Shown here piece by piece: positions 1-5,605 of a DNA stretch of 10,123 bases (positions within the stretch are counted from its first letter, which is position 1; every line of letters begins with the position of its first letter). The notes beneath the pieces are model-generated. The model had not been told where the DNA came from. It saw only the letters and a program-made list of their open reading frames with translations, and ran no database searches. This DNA comes from JAKPCT01 sp029553165 (lineage in GTDB: Bacteria > Bacillota > UBA4882 > UBA8346). A program made the position numbers and the translations under genes. The stretch covers positions 1 to 10,123 of the forward strand of contig DAORZT010000075.1 in the NCBI GenBank assembly GCA_035359995.1. Reading direction: 5' to 3'.

Positions 1-151
1 GCAAAATTAAAATTGCTAATAATAAAACGGTTATTACTCCTTTGGCATCACCAAGCTTGGTGATTGTTAAAAAGAATTTAGTGAGCCAATTGGAACGGAG
101 TGAGATTATTGCTGCTTGAACAGGAGTGTCGAAAATAGATAAAAAATTCAT
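1..151 (-). CDS. PAP2-family membrane phosphatase, N-terminal part (gene runs off the left edge)
   Basis: Read on the minus strand, an ATG at 151-149 opens 50 codons that stay open to the window edge. An excellent ribosome binding site, AAAGGAGGAG (167-158), lies 6 nt upstream. The peptide begins MNFLSIFDTPVQAAIISLRS and continues with a segment containing the pattern LT-x-FFLTITKLGD (about residues 22-35), followed by a very hydrophobic stretch (about 38-50) that looks like a first membrane helix. That layout (short amphipathic start, an 'iTklGd'-type phrase, then a helix) is typical of the N-terminus of bacterial PAP2 / undecaprenyl-diphosphate phosphatase-like membrane proteins. The catalytic KxxxxxxRP, SGH and SRxxxxxHxxxD motifs would lie outside the window, so the assignment is by N-terminal resemblance only. 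It is transcribed divergently from glnS. Confidence 0.6.
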   Translation of the reverse strand, partial: MNFLSIFDTPVQAAIISLRSNWLTKFFLTITKLGDAKGVITVLLLAILIL

Positions 152-189
152 CAGTTGCTCCTCCTTTCATTTCATTAGTTTTTTTACGT

Positions 190-217
190 GTTATATACCT
201 AGTTGTTGAAGTTGTAA
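190..217 (-). promoter_or_regulatory. Candidate sigma-A promoter for the PAP2-like gene
   Basis: On the minus strand a TTACAA -35-like hexamer (217-212) and a TATAAC -10-like hexamer (195-190) are separated by 16 nt. Transcription would begin near 183 and give a leader of about 30 nt carrying the ribosome binding site at 167-158. The spacing fits, but the region is AT-rich and the call rests only on hexamer match. Confidence 0.4.
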
Positions 218-316
218 CCCATTTTTTAATTTCAATGACAATATTATATTATACCTGTATTGATTGTAAAAAGGAAATTTTTATGAGTTAATAAAGCCAT
301 CCGAAAAAACAGTTGG

Positions 317-333
317 GTTAATAATTTATTAAC
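317..333. repeat. Perfect 8-bp inverted repeat with a 1-nt centre, just upstream of the glnS promoter
   Basis: GTTAATAA, a central T, then TTATTAAC: a 17-bp near-perfect dyad ending 14 nt before the glnS -35 hexamer. It could be an operator for a dimeric regulator. It could equally be chance in an AT-rich segment. There is no T-run after it, so it is not a terminator. Confidence 0.35.
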
Positions 334-347
334 TGCTTAAAATAGAT

Positions 348-375
348 TTGCAAACTCAACCAAATTGTTTATAAT
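348..375 (+). promoter_or_regulatory. Candidate sigma-A promoter of glnS
   Basis: TTGCAA (348-353) and a perfect TATAAT (370-375) are separated by 16 nt. The predicted start of transcription is near 382, giving a leader of about 80 nt before the chosen glnS ATG at 465. The initiation codon TTG at 405 would also lie inside this transcript but has no ribosome binding site. Confidence 0.6.
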
Positions 376-464
376 AAAATAATTAACAGCTTTGTTATGT
401 TGAATTGAACTTACAATTAAATTTGGATTGTCTGAGTGAGGTTAAGGAGGAGGCACTTTCGGTA

Positions 465-2171
465 ATGGAAGAAGTAAATTATGATAAAAAACTTGATAAT
501 CCTAATGAAGACTTGAACACAGAAACATCAGTACCGTCGAATTTTATTCAGGAGATCATCAATGAAGATAATGAATCTGGTAAGTACGGTGGTAAAGTAC
601 ATACGCGATTCCCTCCTGAACCTAACGGTTATTTGCACATTGGTCATGCCAAATCAATCTGCCTCAATTTTGGAATTGCAGCCCGTAACAATGGGCTATG
701 TAATTTAAGATTTGATGATACCAACCCCAGTAAAGAAGATATTGAATATGTTGAATCGATCAAGGAAGATGTAAGATGGCTTGGATTTGATTGGGATGAA
801 CGGTTGTTTTATGCCTCAGACTATTACGAACAACTTTACCAATATGCGGTTGAATTAATTAAAGCAGGTAAAGCTTATGTTTGTGATTTGGATTCTCAAG
901 AATTAAGAGATTATCGGGGAACTTTAACGGAGCCGGGTAAAGAAAGCCCGTATCGCAACCGGACAGTTGCCGAAAATTTGGATTTATTTGCCAGGATGAG
1001 AGCTGGAGAATTTCCTGACGGGTCAAAAACACTTCGTGCAAGAATCGATATGAGTTCACCCAATATCAACCTGCGTGATCCGGTTTTATATCGCATTTTA
1101 AGGGCACATCATCACCGGACCGGGGATCAGTGGTGTATTTATCCGATGTATGATTACGCCCATCCGATATCGGATGCGTTAGAAGGAATAACCCATTCAA
1201 TCTGTACTTTGGAGTTTGAAGATCACCGCCCCTTGTATAATTGGGTGATTGAAAACTTGGATTTACCGGCAAAACCGCGCCAAATCGAATTTGCCCGGCT
1301 TAATTTAACCCGAACGGTTATGAGTAAGCGTAAACTGCTCGAATTAGTTAAAAACGGGCATGTCCGCGGTTGGGATGATCCAAGAATGCCGACGATTTCA
1401 GGCTTGAGACGTCGAGGTTATACTCCGGAAGCGATCCGTAATTTTTGCGAGCGGATTGGAGTAGCGAAAGCTAACAGTACTGTTGATTATGCGTTGTTGG
1501 AACATTGTATCAGGGAGGATCTAAATAATAAAGCGCCGCGAGTGATGGCGGTACTGCGTCCTTTAAAAGTGATTATTGATAATTATCCTGAAGGCAAGGT
1601 CGAAATGGTTGATGCCGAGAACAATCCGGAGCAACCGGAGATGGGAATCCGTCAAGTACCATTCTCCAGAGAGATCTATATTGAACAGGATGATTTTTGT
1701 GAAGATCCGCCTAAAGGTTATTTCCGCTTAGCACCAGGACGAGAAATTCGTTTGAAACATGCGTACTATATTAAGTGTGAATCAGTGGTTAAAGATGAGG
1801 CAACCGGAGAAGTGATCGAAGTTCATTGCAGCTATGATCCTGAAAGCCGCGGTGGATGGACTAAAGATGGGAGAAAGGTTAAAGGGACTTCGCACTGGGT
1901 CTCGGTACAACATGCCATCGATGCTGAAGTGCGTCTGTACGATCAGCTATATTTAGATGAAAACCCGGGAGAAGATTCAGTCCTTAATCCTAATTCATTG
2001 ATTGTTTTAAACTCTTGTAAGCTGGAGCCGGGTTTGGCCAATGCCAAAGTTGGAGAACGGTTTCAGTTTTTAAGACAAGGTTATTTTTGTGTTGATAAGG
2101 ATTCCGACGGTAGTCATCTGGTTTTCAATCGTACAGTTGGATTACGTGATTCGTGGGCCAAAAAAAGTTAA
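465..2171 (+). CDS. glnS: Glutaminyl-tRNA synthetase (GlnRS)
   Basis: Class I aminoacyl-tRNA synthetase that charges tRNA-Gln with glutamine in the cytoplasm. The product is 568 residues, close to the family norm of about 550. The ATP-binding signature HIGH is at residues 58-61 within FPPEPNGYLHIGHAKS, and the KMSKS-type loop appears as MSKRK at 286-290. LRFDDTNPSKED and the C-terminal beta-barrel anticodon-binding region (about 350-568) match GlnRS rather than GluRS. I chose the ATG at 465 because AAGGAGGAGG (444-453) lies 11 nt upstream. A TTG at 405 extends the frame by 20 codons but has no ribosome site and would put the Shine-Dalgarno inside the gene. The N-terminus before HIGH is about 20 residues longer than in E. 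coli and is acidic and low in complexity. It is monocistronic: a promoter lies upstream and a terminator follows 26 nt after the stop. Many Bacillota lack GlnRS and use Glu-tRNA-Gln amidation instead. Confidence 0.97.
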   Translation: MEEVNYDKKLDNPNEDLNTETSVPSNFIQEIINEDNESGKYGGKVHTRFPPEPNGYLHIGHAKSICLNFGIAARNNGLCNLRFDDTNPSKEDIEYVESIKEDVRWLGFDWDERLFYASDYYEQLYQYAVELIKAGKAYVCDLDSQELRDYRGTLTEPGKESPYRNRTVAENLDLFARMRAGEFPDGSKTLRARIDMSSPNINLRDPVLYRILRAHHHRTGDQWCIYPMYDYAHPISDALEGITHSICTLEFEDHRPLYNWVIENLDLPAKPRQIEFARLNLTRTVMSKRKLLELVKNGHVRGWDDPRMPTISGLRRRGYTPEAIRNFCERIGVAKANSTVDYALLEHCIREDLNNKAPRVMAVLRPLKVIIDNYPEGKVEMVDAENNPEQPEMGIRQVPFSREIYIEQDDFCEDPPKGYFRLAPGREIRLKHAYYIKCESVVKDEATGEVIEVHCSYDPESRGGWTKDGRKVKGTSHWVSVQHAIDAEVRLYDQLYLDENPGEDSVLNPNSLIVLNSCKLEPGLANAKVGERFQFLRQGYFCVDKDSDGSHLVFNRTVGLRDSWAKKS

Positions 2172-2197
2172 TATTGTAACAATCTTATTCATAACAG

Positions 2198-2227
2198 AAC
2201 CTCTCTTTTTGAGAGGTTTAATTTTTT
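2198..2227 (+). terminator. Intrinsic terminator of glnS
   Basis: Perfect 8-bp stem AACCTCTC (2198-2205) / GAGAGGTT (2211-2218) with a 5-T loop, followed by a six-T run (2222-2227). Confidence 0.9.
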
Positions 2228-2238
2228 GTAAAAGAACT

Positions 2239-2335
2239 AAAGGAAATCCAATTATGTGACGATAAAGAAAATGATGGATTTGGTTGAGAGATTATTAAAC
2301 AAATAGTTATTAAAGGAGGAATGAATTTAGTGTAA
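2239..2335 (+). other. Leader with two start-stop mini-ORFs behind ribosome-site-like sequences
   Basis: Between the glnS terminator and the CBM gene, AAAGGA (2239-2244) is followed after 9 nt by ATG-TGA (2254-2259). A strong AAAGGAGG (2312-2319) is followed after 10 nt by GTG-TAA (2330-2335). An ATG at 2321 opens only four codons to the same stop. A weak 11-codon ORF (2271-2306) lies between them without a ribosome site. No recognisable protein is encoded. These may be decayed gene remnants, regulatory start-stops, or chance. Confidence 0.25.
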
Positions 2336-2347
2336 TAAGGATTATTC

Positions 2348-2376
2348 TTGAAAATATAGGATATAATATCTATTAA
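2348..2376 (+). promoter_or_regulatory. Candidate promoter of the CBM25-like gene
   Basis: TTGAAA (2348-2353), a 17-nt spacer, and TATTAA (2371-2376). A perfect TATAAT (2362-2367) lies inside the spacer and could be the real -10 with a poor -35 further upstream. Either choice puts the start of transcription 15-30 nt before the gene, giving a short leader with GGAGG at 2387-2391. Confidence 0.4.
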
Positions 2377-2400
2377 TTATTTTAGTGGAGGTTGAGATTT

Positions 2401-2742
2401 ATGCCCCGAAAAAAGATGGAAGAAGTAGTGAACGGTGTATTTTTAGATCCAGTTCCGATAACTTTGGGAGATGAAGTTAAAATAAAATACAAAGGTCTTT
2501 TAGCGGATGCTGGCGCCAATAAAATATACCTGCATGCTGGTTTTGGTCACAGTGGTAAATGGGATAAGGTATTAGAGTTACCCATGAAAAAGACCAAAGA
2601 CGGTGGTTGGTCGGTTAAGATTCAAATGACTGAACCATCAAGTTTTAATTTCTGTTTTCGCGATGATGCTCAAAATTGGGACAATAATAACGGAAATAAT
2701 TGGAGTTTCCAGATTCATGAAGGCGATCAGACTACCCATTAA
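2401..2742 (+). CDS. Solitary starch/glycogen-binding module protein (CBM25-like)
   Basis: A 113-residue protein made of essentially one beta-sandwich carbohydrate-binding module, with no attached catalytic domain. The segment from about residue 17 to 105 carries the alpha-glucan-binding CBM25-type pattern: H45 in IYLHAGFG, W54, a GGW at 68-70, and W93 followed by DNNNGNNW (94-101). Spaced aromatics and a histidine of this kind form the maltooligosaccharide platform in that family; matching them to specific residues is inference. There is no signal peptide (MPRKKMEE...) and no membrane helix, so a cytoplasmic glycogen-associated role is likely. The ATG at 2401 has GGAGG (2387-2391) 9 nt upstream; a TTG three codons earlier (2392) lies too close to that site. 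The gene stands alone, with its own promoter candidate and a strong terminator. A starch-degrading partner, a glycogen-synthase partner or a glycogen sensor are all possible, and nothing nearby decides. Confidence 0.8.
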   Translation: MPRKKMEEVVNGVFLDPVPITLGDEVKIKYKGLLADAGANKIYLHAGFGHSGKWDKVLELPMKKTKDGGWSVKIQMTEPSSFNFCFRDDAQNWDNNNGNNWSFQIHEGDQTTH

Positions 2743-2747
2743 TCAAA

Positions 2748-2796
2748 TTTGGGCTTTTAATTAGTTAAAATAATTAAAAGCTCAAAATTTTCTTTT
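2748..2796 (+). terminator. Strong intrinsic terminator after the CBM25-like gene
   Basis: A 16-bp stem with one G-U pair (2748-2763 / 2771-2786; core GCTTTTAATTA / TAATTAAAAGC) encloses a 7-nt loop. TTTTCTTTT (2788-2796) follows. The unusually long AT-rich stem is flanked by A residues on the left as well, but the lack of a convergent gene argues that it serves the + strand. Confidence 0.85.
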
Positions 2797-2890
2797 AATA
2801 AATATAAAAAAGGAGATTGCTTTTTAGGAGCGAACATATTAAATTGTAATTATGATACAATATACAGTTGCTTTCTCTTAGGGGGATACG

Positions 2891-3247
2891 ATGAGGATCC
2901 TTATTGTGGATGACTCTCCTTTGGTACGTTCGGTTCTGAAAGGATTTTTACAAGAAGCAGGTTATGATGTATATGAGGCCGAAAATATCAGTGAAGCAAA
3001 AGTAATGTTTGTTTTATTGCGTCCGCATTTGATTATTAAGGACTTGTATATGCAGGGTTGGGATCCGGTTGAATCAATCAATTATTTTAAAAAAATAAAT
3101 TCAAAGGTTAAAATCATAATTTGCAGTACTCATAATTCTAAGGATTTAATTTTAGAAAGTTTGAAAGCCGGAGCTAACGACTATATCTTAAAACCGTTGG
3201 AGAAGGATAATGTTTTGGCTTTGGTTGATAAAGTGACAGCAATTTGA
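2891..3247 (+). CDS. Single-domain response regulator (CheY-like receiver)
   Basis: A 118-residue protein consisting only of a phosphoacceptor receiver domain, with no DNA-binding or enzymatic output domain. The acidic pair D7-D8 (ILIVDDSP) binds Mg2+. D50 in LIIKDLYM is the predicted phosphorylated aspartate, S78 in IICST is the switch Thr/Ser position, and K100 in YILKP is the invariant lysine, so all catalytic residues are present. The usual proline after the acidic loop (DxxMP) is replaced by glutamine at 54, and a lysine (K49) directly precedes the phosphoacceptor; both are mild deviations. The ATG at 2891 follows AGGGGGA (2880-2886) by 4 nt. A TATGATACAAT stretch (2851-2861) could hold a -10, but I see no good -35. 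No histidine kinase, CheA or flagellar gene is in the window, so the partner (chemotaxis, phosphorelay such as Spo0F-like, or other) cannot be assigned. Confidence 0.93.
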   Translation: MRILIVDDSPLVRSVLKGFLQEAGYDVYEAENISEAKVMFVLLRPHLIIKDLYMQGWDPVESINYFKKINSKVKIIICSTHNSKDLILESLKAGANDYILKPLEKDNVLALVDKVTAI

Positions 3248-3295
3248 TGATTTTGATGGTTTAATTTACATAAAGGTTTATCAATTTTAATAACG

Positions 3296-3332
3296 AAATT
3301 ACTCCGTAATATTAAAACGGAGTGATTTTTTT
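3296..3332 (+). terminator. Terminator hairpin of the response regulator that also contains the next gene's Shine-Dalgarno
   Basis: Twelve consecutive pairs (one G-U) form between 3296-3307 (ending ACTCCGT) and 3317-3328 (starting ACGGAGT), with a 9-nt AT-rich loop. Seven T residues run from 3326 to 3332. This is a textbook intrinsic terminator 49 nt after the regulator's stop. The same 3' arm holds GGAG (3319-3322), the only plausible ribosome site for the exported-protein gene starting at 3331, so the hairpin would also mask translation initiation of that gene. Confidence 0.8.
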
Positions 3333-4011
3333 GTTTAGAAAATTTCTCATCAGTTTAATAGTACTGACCATCGTTTTAATCTTTGTTGTTCCTATTGCTG
3401 CAACTCCTGACGATGTTATCCTTGATCGACAAGTTGAACTGATCGTCCCGGGGGAGTTTCAGATTGTTGATAATGATCAGGATCGACTGGGTGAAGCCTT
3501 GCAATTTACAGTTGGAGTCAAATCATACCGTCAAGGTGAGTATCTGGTGACCGGTGATTTGGAAGGGCTTCAAAATGGTGTTTGGAGGACAATAGCAACT
3601 ACAGTTGTCCCTTTTAAATGGAGTTCCGAAGCTAATGAAGTGACGCTACTTTTTTATCCAAGCGCGATCCGGCGTGATAAAATTGACGGACCTTATCGTG
3701 TAAGTATCTCCCTGAAAGATGGGGACTGGTTCATGCCAAGCCAAATCGCAGGATATTCACCAGTCTATTCCTGGAGACAGTTTTCGGAAGAGATCTCACA
3801 GGTGGCTGGTGAAATAACCAGTTCAACTGATGCCAAACAAGCGGCTGAAATCTGGGCTAATATGAATCAGATCAAATTGGGTAATTTTATTGGTGTTGAT
3901 TATAACTACGACCGGTGGCAAGTTGATTTTCTTGATCAACGCAATTCGCAGGTGCTGCGGTTTTTGATTGACACAAAAGGACAAATCAGAATAATTGATT
4001 TTAAGAAATGA
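3331..4011 (+). CDS. Exported protein with an Ig-like beta-sandwich domain and PepSY-like C-terminus, function unknown
   Basis: A 226-residue protein that I cannot name. It starts with basic residues (FRK) and a hydrophobic core (about 5-22) ending in PIAA before TPDD, which reads as a signal peptide cleaved near residue 24, or an uncleaved anchor. Residues about 27-130 resemble an all-beta domain with the phrase DNDQDRLGEALQF followed by a GEYLVTGDL motif and a late GPYRV, as found repeatedly in secreted Bacillota proteins. Residues about 147-226 (helix, then VDYNYDRWQVDF and FLIDTKGQIRIIDF) resemble a PepSY-type fold. The TTG at 3331 is chosen because GGAG (3319-3322) lies 8 nt before it; a GTG at 3322 would overlap that site and add three residues. 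It is followed immediately by its own terminator. A role at the cell surface is inferred from the signal sequence only. Confidence 0.75.
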   Translation: MFRKFLISLIVLTIVLIFVVPIAATPDDVILDRQVELIVPGEFQIVDNDQDRLGEALQFTVGVKSYRQGEYLVTGDLEGLQNGVWRTIATTVVPFKWSSEANEVTLLFYPSAIRRDKIDGPYRVSISLKDGDWFMPSQIAGYSPVYSWRQFSEEISQVAGEITSSTDAKQAAEIWANMNQIKLGNFIGVDYNYDRWQVDFLDQRNSQVLRFLIDTKGQIRIIDFKK

Positions 4012-4013
4012 TG

Positions 4014-4047
4014 AGCTGTTCCAATTGATTTACGGACAGCTTTTTTT
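4014..4047 (+). terminator. Intrinsic terminator of the exported-protein gene
   Basis: AGCTGT (4014-4019) pairs with ACAGCT (4036-4041); the stem extends by two G-C pairs across a single bulged T. A seven-T run (4041-4047) follows. The hairpin begins 2 nt after the stop codon. Confidence 0.85.
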
Positions 4048-4075
4048 ATGCATATTTTTCAAATTTTTATGTTAG

Positions 4076-4116
4076 AAAAAACTGCCTAAGTGTTTGGGAT
4101 AGTAATGCAGTTTTTT
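4076..4116. terminator. Second hairpin, symmetrical enough to work in both directions
   Basis: AAAAAACTGC (4076-4085) and GCAGTTTTTT (4107-4116) form a perfect 10-bp stem around a 21-nt loop. Both arms end in A/T runs, so it has the form of a bidirectional terminator. It sits 28 nt after the preceding terminator. No minus-strand gene converges here, so a tandem back-up terminator upstream of rarA is the simplest reading. The G-C part of the stem is only four pairs and the loop is large, so activity is uncertain. Confidence 0.55.
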
Positions 4117-4252
4117 ATCTTTATTTTACTATTTTAGTTTTATTAAAAAATGATTAAAAAGTAGTTTTTCGCCGGCTTTTTTTCTTTTGCCAGTAGGATT
4201 TATTGTCGTGCGTGAGGAATTAAACTTCAATGATCTTCTTAGGAGTTTAATT

Positions 4253-5569
4253 ATGGATCTTTTTTCAGAAGTGAATTTTGAAAAAGAAGCACCGCTGGCA
4301 GCGCGGATGCGGCCTCGAAATCTGAATGAGTATATTGGTCAACAACATATTGTGGGTGAAGGCAAGTTATTGCGGAGAGCAATTGAAGCAGACCGGTTAA
4401 CATCAATGCTCTTTTATGGGCCTCCGGGAGTTGGTAAGACAACTTTGGCTGAAATTATTGCCAATACTACCAAATCGCATTGGGAGAAGTTAAATGCAGT
4501 AACTGCAGGTGTCGGTGATATTCGACGGATCATTACCGAGGCAACTGAACGTTTGAAATTTTACCAACAGAAGACGATTCTGTTTGTCGATGAGATCCAT
4601 CGGTTTAACAAATCGCAACAGGATGCTTTATTACCGGCAGTTGAAGCCGGTACGGTGATTTTGATTGGAGCAACAACCGAAAATCCGCTTTATGAAGTAA
4701 ATCCACCATTAATTTCCCGGAGTATGTTGTTTCGTTTAACACCTCTAAGCCGGGAAGAACTCCGTGAGATAGTAAAAACAGCGTTAACGGATGAAGAACG
4801 GGGAATGGCAAGTTATCACCCGGTCTTAACTGACAAAGAAATTGAACTGATAACTAACTTGAGTGATGGTGATGCCCGGTCTGTTTTAAATGTACTGGAA
4901 TTGGCAATACTTACAACCAGTCCTAATCATAACGGAGAAAGAGTCATTACTGAGGAGATTATTAGGAATTGTGTTCCGGAACGGCCGTTACTTTACGATA
5001 AGGATGGGCAAAATCATTATGATACCGTTTCGGCGTTTATCAAATCGATGCGGGGTTCGGATCCTGATGCGGCAGTTTATTACTTGGCAAGGATGATTAC
5101 TGCGGGGGAAGATCCCAAGTATATTGCACGAAGAATGATGATTCATGCCGCTGAAGATGTCGGAAATGCCGATCCCCAAGCCTTATTGGTGGCTACGGCT
5201 GCAGCTCAGGCGGTAGAGATGATAGGCTTACCGGAGGCGCAGATCATCATGTCCCAAGCGGCAGTCTATATTGCAACAGCTCCAAAATCAAATGCTGCTT
5301 GTCAGGCGATTCACAATGCCATGCGTGATGTCCGTGAATTAAACAATCAACCTGTACCTGCCCATCTGCGTGACAGTTCTCATCCGCAAGCGAACAAGTT
5401 AGGTGACGGAATTGGTTATCGATATCCTCATGATTATCCCAATGGGTATGTTGAACAACAATATCTGCCTGCTAATCTTAATGGCCGGAAATATTATCAA
5501 CCGACCGAACATGGCTATGAAAAAACAATTAAGGCTTATTTAAACCAAATCAGTTCGAAACAGAGCTAG
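4253..5569 (+). CDS. rarA: Replication-associated recombination protein RarA/MgsA (AAA+ ATPase)
   Basis: A 438-residue AAA+ ATPase related to the clamp loader and RuvB, which acts at stalled replication forks and gaps together with RecA and SSB. Visible motifs: Walker A GPPGVGKT at 56-63; Walker B ILFVDEIHRF at 109-118; sensor 1 IGATTENP at 138-145; the SRSM arginine-finger region soon after; DGDARS sensor 2; and the C-terminal tetramerisation region with GSDPDAAVYYLARM, RRMMIHAAEDVGNADP and a YRYPHDYPNG tail characteristic of the family. The length matches the family. The ATG at 4253 has AGGAG (4241-4245) 7 nt upstream; a TTG at 4187 would add 22 codons without a ribosome site. The leader from 4117 to 4252 is AT-rich with no convincing promoter. 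An orr-like gene follows after 36 nt without an intervening terminator, suggesting co-transcription. Confidence 0.96.
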   Translation: MDLFSEVNFEKEAPLAARMRPRNLNEYIGQQHIVGEGKLLRRAIEADRLTSMLFYGPPGVGKTTLAEIIANTTKSHWEKLNAVTAGVGDIRRIITEATERLKFYQQKTILFVDEIHRFNKSQQDALLPAVEAGTVILIGATTENPLYEVNPPLISRSMLFRLTPLSREELREIVKTALTDEERGMASYHPVLTDKEIELITNLSDGDARSVLNVLELAILTTSPNHNGERVITEEIIRNCVPERPLLYDKDGQNHYDTVSAFIKSMRGSDPDAAVYYLARMITAGEDPKYIARRMMIHAAEDVGNADPQALLVATAAAQAVEMIGLPEAQIIMSQAAVYIATAPKSNAACQAIHNAMRDVRELNNQPVPAHLRDSSHPQANKLGDGIGYRYPHDYPNGYVEQQYLPANLNGRKYYQPTEHGYEKTIKAYLNQISSKQS

Positions 5570-5605
5570 CTAGCGAAAATTGAATTGTGGCATATAAGGA
5601 TTTGA

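Larger units (their letters stand above)
152..464. other. Divergent intergenic region between the PAP2-like gene and glnS
   Basis: This 313-nt stretch holds no supported gene. It contains the leftward promoter (190-217), a rightward promoter for glnS (348-375), a short palindrome (317-333) and the glnS ribosome binding site (444-453). At 268-275 an AAAAAGGA ribosome-site-like sequence precedes ATG-AGT-TAA (283-291), a two-codon mini-ORF. I see no T-box (no AGGGTGG-type anti-terminator element), no riboswitch and no tRNA. Confidence 0.6.

Noticed and set aside
405..464. A longer glnS starting at TTG 405
   Set aside because: No ribosome site precedes it, and AAGGAGGAGG would then lie inside the coding sequence; the ATG at 465 is well placed behind that site.
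152..464. T-box or other riboswitch in the glnS leader
   Set aside because: No T-box consensus, no specifier-loop arrangement and no terminator/antiterminator pair can be found in the leader of about 80 nt.
859..1272. Open frames on the minus strand inside glnS
   Set aside because: They lie entirely within a well-supported gene, have no ribosome sites and no recognisable protein features.
4047..4116. A small RNA between the two hairpins upstream of rarA
   Set aside because: No promoter hexamers are evident between the first terminator and the second hairpin; tandem terminators explain the structure more simply.
4187..4252. A longer rarA starting at TTG 4187
   Set aside because: No ribosome site; the added residues do not resemble the RarA N-terminus, and AGGAG plus ATG at 4253 gives the usual family start.
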